A stretch of 64,000 nt of DNA, from NCBI RefSeq assembly GCF_006352475.1, contig NZ_VCMZ01000001.1, positions 2,542,001 to 2,606,000 of the forward strand, in the 5' to 3' direction. How positions within the stretch are numbered: the stretch's first letter is position 1; each line of letters begins with the position of its first letter. The notes under the pieces were generated by a model, which searched no databases, had not been told where the DNA came from, and worked only from the letters and a program-made list of their open reading frames with translations. Made by a program: the position numbers and the translations under genes. The stretch is from Acinetobacter pullicarnis. GTDB lineage: Bacteria > Pseudomonadota > Gammaproteobacteria > Pseudomonadales > Moraxellaceae. Positions 53,525 to 62,917 of this stretch are shown one piece after another.

Positions 53525-55298
53525 ACAAAAGATCAATCCCAATTAAAAAAACAAAATTGGGTTGATGTTCAACTGCCCGATTTTTGGGAAAGTCGTTGGA
53601 AAGGCTACTCTGGTACTGTTTTATATCGTATTCAATGGACCCAATACTGCCAGCAACATGATTCGCTTGCACTCAGTATTAATAGTATCAATATGGCGGG
53701 GCAAGTCTATTTAAATGGGCAATTGATTTGGAAAGACCAGGCATTGGTTGAACCACTCAGTCGCAGTTGGAATATTCCACGCTATTGGATTCTCCCTTCT
53801 GCGAATTTTAATCAAGGTGAAAATACCTTATTGGTGAAAGTGGTTGGCGTGGCCACCCAAAGCCCTGGACTGGGCGTTATTCATCTCGGCTCACCTCACT
53901 TAATAGTACAAGCACATAATAAATATATCTTCCAACAACGAGCCATTCATTTCATTAATTTAGTGATGACTTTGATGCTGGGTATATTTGGTTTTTTAAT
54001 TTGGTTATTGCGTCGCCAAGACAGCACTTTTGGCTGGTTTGCATTGGCTAGCATAATTTGGGCAATCTTTATTTGCGGTACTCTAGTCACAGAGACTCCC
54101 TTCTTTGCAGATTCGATCCAATATGCCAAATTTAATATGTGGCTACTGCTCGCTTATACACTCTGTTTTTCAATATTCACTTGGCGATTTGCTGCAAAAA
54201 GATATAAAAAAACTGAATATGCACTATGGGCCATCAACCTATTTATGATACCGGCCTTAATCTTTTCTCCCCTAGAAAAGTTACAACTGCTTCTGTTCAT
54301 TGTTTTTTTAATAGCAATGGGTGTGTTTGTACTAAATTGCATTTATTATCAATGGATTGCATTTAAAAGTAAGCAAACTGATGTTCGTATACTGGCACTC
54401 ACCATGCTCGGCTATATTGTGATCATTTGCCACGATATTTATAAAATCATCACCAGAGACACCAGCGGGTTTATGGGAACGCCTTTAGGTGGCGTACTGA
54501 TGACTTTGGCACTTTCGCTGATTTTAGGTTGGCGTATTGCACAAAACATTACCAAGATTGAAACCTTCAATGAACAGCTCGAAATAAAAATTGATCAAGT
54601 TAAGTCTGAATTAGAATGTTCACTTGATAATAAACATCAGCTTGAAATTGAAAATATGCGTCTACAAGAACGATTGAATCTCGCGCATGATCTACATGAT
54701 GGTCTAGGTGGTTCATTGGTTCGTTCAATGGCCTTGGTCGATCGAGCAGATAACTTTGACAAACAACGCTTTATGTCAATTTTAAAATTACTACGCAATG
54801 ATTTACGTCAAATTATCGATTCAGGCTCAAGTATCGGTGCTAAAGTCCCAGAAACACCGATTATTTGGGGTGCACCTTTACGTCATCGTTATATTCAATT
54901 GTTTGAAGAAATGGAAATTGAATCTACTTGGCAATTCCCTGCGCATTGGCAATCGAAACCAACAGCACTCGAATGCCTAACCTTAGCCCGGGTAACCGAG
55001 GAAGCACTGACCAATATCGTTAAACATAGCCATGCCACAGTGGTCGAGGTTTCACTTTGCAACATAGATAACATGCTGATTTTAAAAATTAAGGACAATG
55101 GCGTTGGTTTTGATCCAAGTACAGTGCAAGCAGGTCTGCATGTCGGTTTACACAGTATGCAAATTCGGGTAAATCGCATTGGTGGATCGATTCGCATTGT
55201 TTCTCGCCCTGGCGATACCCAGATTAAAGTCATCATTTCGCAATCAGCTTAAATTAGTGTTTGCGATGCGGCAAATAGTTCCAAGACTTTGAGAAAGG

Positions 55299-55383
55299 TA
55301 TTCCAATAAAAAACCCCGTAAGTTGTGTCCAACTTATGGGGTTCAGTTCAATACTTAATATTATGGGGTTTTTTATTGGAATA
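55299..55383. terminator. 85-bp compound palindrome, bidirectional terminator or MITE-like element
   Basis: Outer arms are a perfect 19-bp inverted repeat (55299-55317 and 55365-55383, TATTCCAATAAAAAACCCC and its complement). Inside, CCCCGTAAGTTG-TGTC-CAACTTATGGGG forms a second hairpin. Read on the minus strand the inner hairpin is followed by six T, so it can terminate fimbrial operon 2; read on the plus strand the distal GGGG-T6 can end the kinase transcript. The exact arms also resemble a small inverted-repeat element; no flanking duplication was seen. Confidence 0.7.
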
Positions 55384-55451
55384 AGCATTCAGTAAAAGGT
55401 TTGAAATATCATCTTAAACGAGTGCTTTTATACGACGCTCAATGGCTAGAG

Positions 55452-56450
55452 CTATTGATACTCAATATTAAATGTCGTGGTGGCAAACACTTTACCAGGC
55501 AGCAAGGTCGTATTGGTTTTATAATAACGCGCTTTTAGTTTTAACTCAGGATAAGTCTCCTGATGCAATGTTGTCGTGCCCATATCTACACTTCGTCCAT
55601 TGGTAACGGATGTTTTATCATCTGCTTTGGATAACTGAATGCCTATTCCTTGTGCGTATTCAACCCCCTTTTTATTGGCAATAACACCATAATTGCCCGC
55701 TTGAGCATCGGGTAAATAACTAAAACCAAGTTTCACTTTTTGTACTTGTACATTACCGCCATTACAGATTAATTTTATTTTAAAGTCCTTTTCATTTAAG
55801 GTATCGCCAACATTTTTCAGTTGACTCGCACGGATCCCACCCATTTCAATATTCTGATATCTACTCTGCTCATCAATAGAACAAGTCGGATTGATGAGTA
55901 CAATGCCTTCAGCATTTAAAGTCGATGTCAGTACAGGCTTACTCTGGCTATTGCCATCATAATAATACGAAGAATATAACCCAGAAGTTAAAGCCCCCGT
56001 CCCTGTCACATTCTCTGTTTTGATGATATCGACCTTAAAATTGCCCCCCGCTAACCTGCCATAACTCCCGGCACTGAGCGGTATTCTATGTGGATAATAG
56101 GTCTGGATTGGACCTGAATCACGATACAGTCTTATACCTATTCCCCTTACATTAGTGGAGTAAGTATTTTCCATATTCGCAACTTTTGTACCAGGGATAA
56201 CAACCCCAATGGCTGCACCTCCACGCTTATCACATGAAAAGACATTTTTTCTTTCATTAATCTTAAAACTACCTGTTTTATAAATCTCACCAACTTTCTT
56301 TTTAGGATCTAAAGTAATTTTACCAATATCCATAATGACATTTTGCGCAATAAAGTTTTTATCTTCTAAAGTACATACCGCAAAACTCGATTGGCTCCAA
56401 AGTGAAAGTAGACTGACACTTCCTGCGATGAGTAACATTTTATTTTTCAT
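55452..56450 (-). CDS. Fimbrial tip subunit / adhesin, operon 2
   Basis: A 332-residue two-domain fimbrial protein, homologous in position and layout to 9879-10910. The start at 56450 overlaps the usher stop (ATGA) with GAGGGA at proper distance, the same arrangement as in operon 1; an ATG at 56456 is too close to that site. Signal peptide about 1-25 (cleavage after SSFA), N-terminal domain with Cys pairs, C-terminal pilin-like domain ending TTFNIEYQ. Last gene of the operon, so the likely tip. Ligand unknown. Confidence 0.82.
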   Translation of the reverse strand: MKNKMLLIAGSVSLLSLWSQSSFAVCTLEDKNFIAQNVIMDIGKITLDPKKKVGEIYKTGSFKINERKNVFSCDKRGGAAIGVVIPGTKVANMENTYSTNVRGIGIRLYRDSGPIQTYYPHRIPLSAGSYGRLAGGNFKVDIIKTENVTGTGALTSGLYSSYYYDGNSQSKPVLTSTLNAEGIVLINPTCSIDEQSRYQNIEMGGIRASQLKNVGDTLNEKDFKIKLICNGGNVQVQKVKLGFSYLPDAQAGNYGVIANKKGVEYAQGIGIQLSKADDKTSVTNGRSVDMGTTTLHQETYPELKLKARYYKTNTTLLPGKVFATTTFNIEYQ

Positions 56451-58960
56451 TGACATTGTCCCTCTACAACGCGATATCCCACTTTGCTTTGATTGGTATT
56501 TGCTAAGGTATAGCTCACTTGGCATTGTTGCTGTGCAGAATCACCCCATTTCACCAAGAGCGAATCACTTAAGGCTTCTGTACGAATTAAAATTTGACTG
56601 CCTTGCGTCACGGCACCGACCAACTCACCATGTGAGTTGAACACTGTGGCACCAAATGGAAGACGCTCACCTAGCTTGGTTTTACTTTTAATGAGTAATG
56701 GAAAACCAGATTTGGTTTTAAATTCAACTCGACTAATTGAACCTGCATAAGGTGCAAGATCTTGGCTGGTAGAGCTTAATTCAACGTTGTCCAATACCGC
56801 TCTAGGATCAATCGAAATTTCATTCATGCGATAAGGCGTAACAAAAGGAATTACCGCATAGCCCCATGGGTCGATTTTCAAACCGACAGTATTATTAATT
56901 TTGGCACCTTTGGCATTTTCAGCACGAACCAAGACCATAGTATCGACCATCTCGGGACTAAAACTAATCCCATTCTCATGCCCAACCAATGCTCCGGTTA
57001 AATTTACACCCCATTGCTGATAATCACGACCACTACTCGCATAGAGCGCAGCAGTCGTATATGGACTGCGATATTGCAAGCTTGCATTACCCGAAGTATT
57101 GTTATATCCGACATCACTCACTGAGGCATTATAGGTCAGTGCACGATCTTCGGTTAGCGCACCAAAGACACTGGTGTTATTGCCATAATCCGATACTGTA
57201 TGACTAATCGAGGTTGCATGTCGTTTAAACTGTAATGGCATTGATAACGTCAAAAAGTAATGATCGTCTTTTTTGCCATTCATATCGGTTAGTTTTTGCA
57301 TCGAAAGACTATAATTCAACAACTTATAAACATTGTTATAACCAATTTGATAGTCTGTACTTGCCCGTACATCATCCCAATATTGGCTTCGTGTTCCAGT
57401 CACATAGAGACTACCCCAACCTGCTTTTAGGTTTTGGTTAAGTGCCAATTGAAATTGACTTTTTTGACGACCGATATAGCTTGTTGATAAACCACGACGC
57501 ATATAATCTTGCGTGGTATTGGCATCTTGAAAACCATAAAAGCCTGAGGTTGAATAACGATAAGCTGCCAAGGTTAAATTGGTATTGGTCGGCTGCCAGA
57601 ACTTACTGTAACTGAGTTTATAACTTTGTCCTTGGCTACTACTTTTGGGACCAGTCGGTAAATCGGTATCCGAATGCGTGACGTCAAGTGCAACTGCACC
57701 TATTGGCGTCGCGATAGCACTACCCAGCTGATAAGCTTGATAATGTTCACTTAAAATCGAACCTGCATAACCCGTCAAATAATTATTCAGACCACGTTGA
57801 TATGTAACTTCTAAAAAATTATCTTTATCGCTTAAATTTTTATTACGCACTTGCCCTAAAGTCACAGCATAGCGATGGTGTCCAGGTCGAATCATTTGAT
57901 TCACAGAAGCATAAGGCACATTGAAACGCTGAATTTTCCCATTGGCCTCACGGATTGTGACCTGCATTTCACCGCCATAGCCTGTTGGATACAAGTCATT
58001 AATTACAAACTCACCCGGTGCGACAGACATTTGATAAATCATTTGATTGTTTTGACGAACTTCAACAATCGCATTGCTTTGTGCAACACCTCGAATAATC
58101 GGCGCATAACCTGTCTGTGTTTCAGGCAGCATTCGATCATCACTGCGTAGTTGCACCCCAGTAAAACCAAAGGAATCAAATAACTCGCCTGAAGTGTAAC
58201 TTTCCCCGACCGTTAATACGGAATGGATCGATGGAAAAGCACGTTGTAAGTACGTATTGAGACTTTCATATTCCGTTTTTTCACCATCAAGATCAGTCGC
58301 AATAGCATTATGACGAAGCTGCCATCCTGCAAAGTTAATCCCAGCATTTAGAGACAAATAACTATTGGTTTTAGTCTGATGGTTCTCTCTATTTTGCTGG
58401 GTATTCAGGTTGTAGCTTAAAAAACCTGCATTAATTCCCCGATCCCAAACTTCTGGTGGTACATAGCCACGTGCATTCTGCTTGAGAAAAGCCTGTGGGA
58501 TTGAAAGTTCGTAACGTAACTCACTGCCGTTCATGCGACTACTCGCACTTGGAATCCACTCAGCCAACTGCAAACATTGTTGCTGATCTTTCACTTGAAT
58601 TTTAGAAATATCCACGCCAAGTGAAAGTAATTGTTTTAAATTAAAACAATGCTCTATTATTTTATCTGGACCAAATGGCTTAAAATCATATTCTCTTTCT
58701 CCTTGCCACTCACCATTCACATAAACACTGACGGTATAGTTTCCAGCAAGTACGGGATTACCTTGAGTAAAAGCTGTTAAGTCGATTTCTTTAACACCAC
58801 CCACCAAAGCTACCTTTTCAAACTCTGCATAAACTGGAGTAGTAGAGGTAGTTTCTTCTGCATAAACCATAACTAAACTAGAACTGGTATAAATTGCTCC
58901 AGAAAGTAAGCAACAGTGTGTTAGCAGCTTTAATTTAAAACTGTTCTTTGGGATATTCAT
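56447..58960 (-). CDS. Outer-membrane fimbrial usher, operon 2
   Basis: An 837-residue FimD/PapC-type usher with signal peptide (about 1-30), then ALVGGVKEIDLTAF and WDRGINAGFLSYN in the N-terminal and early barrel regions, FGFTGVQLRSDDRMLPE and DLYPTGYGGEMQV around the plug, and VTPYRMNEISIDP near the C-terminal domains. The motif set closely matches the usher of operon 1, so the two are paralogues. A conserved Cys pair lies near the end. Transcribed from the chaperone gene side. Confidence 0.93.
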   Translation of the reverse strand: MNIPKNSFKLKLLTHCCLLSGAIYTSSSLVMVYAEETTSTTPVYAEFEKVALVGGVKEIDLTAFTQGNPVLAGNYTVSVYVNGEWQGEREYDFKPFGPDKIIEHCFNLKQLLSLGVDISKIQVKDQQQCLQLAEWIPSASSRMNGSELRYELSIPQAFLKQNARGYVPPEVWDRGINAGFLSYNLNTQQNRENHQTKTNSYLSLNAGINFAGWQLRHNAIATDLDGEKTEYESLNTYLQRAFPSIHSVLTVGESYTSGELFDSFGFTGVQLRSDDRMLPETQTGYAPIIRGVAQSNAIVEVRQNNQMIYQMSVAPGEFVINDLYPTGYGGEMQVTIREANGKIQRFNVPYASVNQMIRPGHHRYAVTLGQVRNKNLSDKDNFLEVTYQRGLNNYLTGYAGSILSEHYQAYQLGSAIATPIGAVALDVTHSDTDLPTGPKSSSQGQSYKLSYSKFWQPTNTNLTLAAYRYSTSGFYGFQDANTTQDYMRRGLSTSYIGRQKSQFQLALNQNLKAGWGSLYVTGTRSQYWDDVRASTDYQIGYNNVYKLLNYSLSMQKLTDMNGKKDDHYFLTLSMPLQFKRHATSISHTVSDYGNNTSVFGALTEDRALTYNASVSDVGYNNTSGNASLQYRSPYTTAALYASSGRDYQQWGVNLTGALVGHENGISFSPEMVDTMVLVRAENAKGAKINNTVGLKIDPWGYAVIPFVTPYRMNEISIDPRAVLDNVELSSTSQDLAPYAGSISRVEFKTKSGFPLLIKSKTKLGERLPFGATVFNSHGELVGAVTQGSQILIRTEALSDSLLVKWGDSAQQQCQVSYTLANTNQSKVGYRVVEGQCQ

Positions 58961-58976
58961 GATCAGTCGTCCTTGA

Positions 58977-59702
58977 TTACTGCTTCAACTCAACATCAAA
59001 ACTATTTATGCCACCATAATCATTAATACTAAGAAGATTAATTTTTTGAATTTCTAAGTTTTTAAGTTCAATATTTTGATTGGCAAAAGGTGAAAGCATG
59101 AGACCATCAGGTGCTAATTCATATTGCTTGCCCGCATTCGAAACTGCGATCAGATTAGAAATATTGACATAATATGGCGTAGGGTTATTTACAGTTAAAT
59201 AATCTGAAGATAGTCCCCATTGCAATTTTTTAGGCGCATCAATTGCTTTGCCTTGTAATTGTTTAGGACGGTAGAATATTTTAATTCTGTTTCTAATTGC
59301 GATCTGTAAAAGATTATCAGATTCTGCATCAGCTGTTTGTGGCTTTGCTGGAATATCTAAAACATTAAGCCAATAAACAGATTCGCGATCTTGCGGTAAA
59401 TCAGCATTTATATTTGAGATGTGAATCGTCTGTCCAGACATTGGATCTACCCGACTCACTGGAGGCATTACCACAAACGGTACATCACTTTCATCCGGTA
59501 TGACGTCTGCATCACCATTATCAATCCATGTCTGCATTAATGCTGGCGCCGATCCTTCATTCTTGACTTGAACAGTGATATTTTTTTGATCACTCGGAAA
59601 AATAACACGCGTACCATTGATGATAATCGCAGCATTTACACTTATGGATGCACCGAGCATTAGACCGAGTGCTGTAGTATAACTAAATGATTTTACAAAC
59701 AT
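58977..59702 (-). CDS. Periplasmic fimbrial chaperone, operon 2
   Basis: A 241-residue PapD-like chaperone: signal peptide about 1-24, GTRVIFPSDQKNITVQV at the start of the first domain, VYWLNVLDIPAKPQ, then RIKIFYRPKQLQG at the junction. It shares the order and size of the operon 1 chaperone at 6540-7277. It lies between pilin and usher, 16 bp before the usher start on this strand. It would prevent early folding or polymerisation of the pilin. Confidence 0.92.
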   Translation of the reverse strand: MFVKSFSYTTALGLMLGASISVNAAIIINGTRVIFPSDQKNITVQVKNEGSAPALMQTWIDNGDADVIPDESDVPFVVMPPVSRVDPMSGQTIHISNINADLPQDRESVYWLNVLDIPAKPQTADAESDNLLQIAIRNRIKIFYRPKQLQGKAIDAPKKLQWGLSSDYLTVNNPTPYYVNISNLIAVSNAGKQYELAPDGLMLSPFANQNIELKNLEIQKINLLSINDYGGINSFDVELKQ

Positions 59703-59735
59703 ATCACACCTTCAGAATTTTAAAATGACAACGAA

Positions 59736-60275
59736 TTACTTGTAATCAACTTTAAATGTAGCGTATGAAGTTACTGATCCAGCAGTTGCCTTTCCAGTTG
59801 AGAAGTAACGTGCGATATAGCCATATTTTTGATCTACATCATCCTTAACGACTTCACGGTAATGATCTTTAGTTTGTTCATTCAATTTAATCGCCGTACC
59901 ATCCGCCAATTCAATTTGAATGTTGACATTTTTAGCAGCACTAGCACCTGTTGACGTATTGATTAAGGTGCCTGAATTTGCAGAATCCACGTTAGTTTGG
60001 TCAAACAATACACCCGCTGTCATGCCCGCTGTACAGCCTGAAAGTACCAAATCAAACTTCTCATTTTCTTTTGAAGCGATACCAGCTGTCATTAATGCTG
60101 AAGCACGTACTGGTGGTAATATCACTTTTTTGTCTTTACTAGTTGTTGCAATAGTACAAGTTTGTGAATAAACGCTACCAGAAAAATCAACTTGACCAGT
60201 TGTTTCTGCAGCATGAGCTGCACCAGTGCAAAGGATTGCAGCAATTAGAGATAATGATGTTTTTAAAGTATTCAT
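59736..60275 (-). CDS. Major fimbrial subunit (type 1 pilin family), operon 2
   Basis: A 179-residue pilin: signal peptide about 1-22 (MNTLKTSLSLIAAI, cleavage after AHA), mature domain with Cys residues in QTCTIATT and SGCTAG forming the usual disulphide, ending TFKVDYK. The start at 60275 (MNTLK) is preferred over an upstream GTG at 60287. Head of operon 2, which has the same gene order as operon 1 but points the other way. Confidence 0.87.
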   Translation of the reverse strand: MNTLKTSLSLIAAILCTGAAHAAETTGQVDFSGSVYSQTCTIATTSKDKKVILPPVRASALMTAGIASKENEKFDLVLSGCTAGMTAGVLFDQTNVDSANSGTLINTSTGASAAKNVNIQIELADGTAIKLNEQTKDHYREVVKDDVDQKYGYIARYFSTGKATAGSVTSYATFKVDYK

Positions 60276-60375
60276 GTTAAAGCTCACTAGTATGAAAAAT
60301 TTAAATCGATTAATTAAAAAGTAACTCAGCTATTTAAAAATAAATATATAAGCGACTCCCCCAAATAGAACTAGA

Positions 60376-60389
60376 GATTAGTCCTAATC
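60376..60389. promoter_or_regulatory. Dyad GATTAG-TC-CTAATC in the fimbrial operon 2 promoter
   Basis: A perfect 6-2-6 palindrome about 100 bp upstream of the pilin start. A 2-bp spacer is the arrangement bound by NarL/FixJ-type regulators, the family of the response regulator at 51536-52219. The link is inference. Confidence 0.45.
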
Positions 60390-60392
60390 GAC

Positions 60393-60437
60393 CTAGTGAT
60401 CATTTAATGGTTTTTTATGTTTTATTCATATCACTAG
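60393..60437. promoter_or_regulatory. Inverted repeat CTAGTGAT / ATCACTAG in the fimbrial operon 2 promoter
   Basis: 8-bp perfect arms at 60393-60400 and 60430-60437, 29 bp apart, just upstream of the 6-2-6 dyad. Could be paired binding half-sites. Confidence 0.35.
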
Positions 60438-61147
60438 AATTGGGTATATCATTTTTTTAGTTGCCTAAAGGTTAGAAAAAACCACATATAACCATAATCA
60501 GGGATTGACTTAAATTAAAAAATTAAATTAAAAATAAAAATAACTTTAATAAAAATTAAATTAACAGACTCATTAAAACAATTTAATAAATATTTTCATT
60601 ATAAAAATTATCTTATTTCAGTATATTTCAATTGTAATCAATTAGTAATAATATGATTATTAAAAGTAACCAAAGCCATGCATTAAAATGCATTCAGCGT
60701 TTTTTCATTCTATTTTTTCTACCCAAAATAAGATTATTCCAAGCGCTATCATCTCGTGTTATGACAAGAAATTTCATACAGAAAATCTCTATTTTTAACA
60801 CGCAAAAGTTTCAACTGTTGTTTTTATAAAGTGCGCTAAACGATAGTATTCGCATTTCACCCTGCCACTATTTGATCAAAAAACAACCTATAAAATTCAC
60901 AGTTAATATCACTATTAATGCAAGTAATGTGACTTAACCTGCAAAATTGCAAAATAACTTAATTTGATCGAGGTAATAGAAATAGGCAAAATAAAATTAT
61001 ATTTTGTTACATATATTTTGATTTATTTTTTAAATTGGGTAAATTTTATAACTTTTTTTTAGAAAATATTGTGTTGCTTCTCTTTTGCCACAAAATTCGC
61101 GTAGCAAAAGAGACATTTTAAAGCCACATCTCTCGAATTAAACCAGT

Positions 61148-62890
61148 CTATTGCCAGTTTTTTAACTTTGAGGTCTGTCCAATCCCCACATTAAACTGAT
61201 TACTTGGGTCGAGCAGCTGATAATGTTTTTGCAGCGCAGGCTTGGCAATATATAAATGTCCAACATTGTGTTCAGCCGGATATTCCGCCCCACGATCATC
61301 CAGTAAATGCCACATTTGATGTTCCATCGCGATTGGATCCACGCCTTTTCTGACAATATAATCCTGATGGAACACATGGCAGAGAAAATGCCCATAATAG
61401 AGTTTATGCAGTATTTTTTGATCCATCTCAGTCGGTAATGTTTCCACCCACTGACGGTCATTACGCCGTAGCGCAATATCGAGTGCCACAATATCTTCGA
61501 CTTCGCTGCGATGGGTATCGCGATAACGAATCGCAGCACCTGCCACGGCAAAGCGATGTAAAAAGGCCTTACGCCCTTCATCGGCATCACATAAGAAATA
61601 ATCACCCATTGCTGTCTGGCTATCGGCTACTGCAGATGCAGTCTGACTAAAATAGCCTTTTAAGAAAGCTTCAACTTGTGCAACGTCTTGGTTTTCAATA
61701 CGTAAGACCAAATGATGTTCATAGCGATCACGAAAGGCATTCATACGCTTGGGCAAATGCGAAGGCAGCAGTCCAGTGACCAATTGCAAGCACTTGTCTG
61801 ATAGACCTTTCATACCCCACTTTTCTAAATAACCATCGACTTTATCTTTCATGGCAAAAGCTGCTGGCACCTTGGCGGTACCAAACTTTTCAATAAACAT
61901 GAAGGTGTCTTTGCCGTATTTGGCACCAATGTCATAGGCGACACGATGAATATATTCACCCGCGATTGGCAGGCGCGGTAATTCGGTCAATAAAAAGCGA
62001 CGAATTTCCGTTAAATCTTCTTGCGAATTGGTGCCGACATAAAACACCTGACTCGGAATTTTAACAAAGGTATCTAGACGCACCGCAAATACACAAACTT
62101 TTCCAGCTGAACCCGAAGCTTCAAATAAACGGGTTGGATCTGCATTAAAACGTGCTGGGGTATCTGCATCAACTTGGGTTACATCATGGGCATAACGCTG
62201 ATCTGAGGCACAGCATTGATCATCACTGTGAATATCGCTGGGTTGATAATGCTGCTGTTCAAGGTTTTTTAGAATTTCTTCTGGGCTATTGCCCAAGTCG
62301 ATGCCCAAATGGTTGACCAACTGCAACTCACCCGCCGCATTGACCTGCGCATAGAGTGCTAACTCGGTATAAGCCGGACCACGACGTACCAAAGCCCCAC
62401 CCGAGTTGTTACAGACTCCCCCCAACACCGAAGCACCAATACAAGATGAACCAATCACTGAATGCGGTTCGCGGTCAAAACCTGCCAATTCTCGTTCGAG
62501 TTTATCCAGGGTTGCACCTGGTAAACAAATCACTTGCTTGCCCGATTGAATGACCTGTATACCCACCAAACGACGAGTACTTAACAGCACCACGGGACGA
62601 TCATAATCCCCAAAAGGCGTAGATCCCCCAGTGAGGCCCGTATTGGCGGCCTGCATAATCACAATACAATCTGCATTTACAGCCGCTTGTAACACTTGCC
62701 ATTGCTCAAGCAAACTCCCTGGACTCACCACAGCCAACACTTTGCCTTCACCAAAACGACGACCTTGACGATATAAACGCGTGTCTTTGTCTTGGGTTAA
62801 CAAATGTTGCGCCCCCACTATTTTGGCCAACTGCGCCAAAACATTTTTTTCTATACTGCGCTGCGCATCAGATTTTGCTTGAGCTTGCAT
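61148..62890 (-). CDS. dld: Quinone-dependent D-lactate dehydrogenase (FAD)
   Basis: A 580-residue peripheral inner-membrane flavoenzyme that oxidises D-lactate to pyruvate and passes electrons to quinone. The FAD-binding 4 (PCMH) domain is clear in VIMQAANTGLTGGSTPFGDY, VIGSSCIGASVLGGVCNNSGG, and the substrate/membrane domain in HRVAYDIGAKYGKDTFMFIE. Length is normal. TAGGAG precedes the ATG at 62890. It follows lldD after a 27-bp gap on the same strand, so both lactate isomers are oxidised from one operon. Confidence 0.95.
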   Translation of the reverse strand: MQAQAKSDAQRSIEKNVLAQLAKIVGAQHLLTQDKDTRLYRQGRRFGEGKVLAVVSPGSLLEQWQVLQAAVNADCIVIMQAANTGLTGGSTPFGDYDRPVVLLSTRRLVGIQVIQSGKQVICLPGATLDKLERELAGFDREPHSVIGSSCIGASVLGGVCNNSGGALVRRGPAYTELALYAQVNAAGELQLVNHLGIDLGNSPEEILKNLEQQHYQPSDIHSDDQCCASDQRYAHDVTQVDADTPARFNADPTRLFEASGSAGKVCVFAVRLDTFVKIPSQVFYVGTNSQEDLTEIRRFLLTELPRLPIAGEYIHRVAYDIGAKYGKDTFMFIEKFGTAKVPAAFAMKDKVDGYLEKWGMKGLSDKCLQLVTGLLPSHLPKRMNAFRDRYEHHLVLRIENQDVAQVEAFLKGYFSQTASAVADSQTAMGDYFLCDADEGRKAFLHRFAVAGAAIRYRDTHRSEVEDIVALDIALRRNDRQWVETLPTEMDQKILHKLYYGHFLCHVFHQDYIVRKGVDPIAMEHQMWHLLDDRGAEYPAEHNVGHLYIAKPALQKHYQLLDPSNQFNVGIGQTSKLKNWQ

Positions 62891-62917
62891 GCTTATTTAC
62901 TCCTAAGGACTTTACTG

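Larger units (their letters stand above)
52165..55252 (+). pseudogene. Histidine kinase of the NarL-partner (HisKA_3) type, interrupted by ISAba1
   Basis: The gene is split: 52165-52335 and 53525-55252 flank the IS and one duplication copy. Joining them keeps the frame (codon reads ...QL-KS-IQA-TK...) and gives about 632 residues. Order: signal peptide; galactose-binding-like jelly-roll sensor domain (WESRWKGYSGTV, LYLNGQ-type VYLNGQLIWKD, NTLLVKVVG); about seven membrane helices; a coiled coil; HisKA_3 with the phospho-accepting histidine in AHDLHDGLGGSL; ATPase domain with EEALTNIVKHSHA and DNGVGFDPS. The 3' part has an open frame back into the IS but no promoter of its own, so the protein is probably not made. 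Confidence 0.88.
60276..61147. other. 872-bp AT-rich region between fimbrial operon 2 and dld
   Basis: No gene seen. Near fimbrial operon 2 it holds the dyads listed separately. At 61079-61113, TCTCTTTTGC and GCAAAAGAGA form a 10-bp stem with a 15-nt loop just after the dld stop, but with no T-run. The centre is low-complexity A/T without a recognisable repeat. Confidence 0.5.

Noticed and set aside
53501..55252. A separate kinase gene starting inside the IS
   Set aside because: The first codons come from the IS terminal repeat; the frame continues the gene interrupted at 52335.
61162..61605. 147-residue frame inside dld
   Set aside because: Out-of-frame shadow of dld on the same strand.
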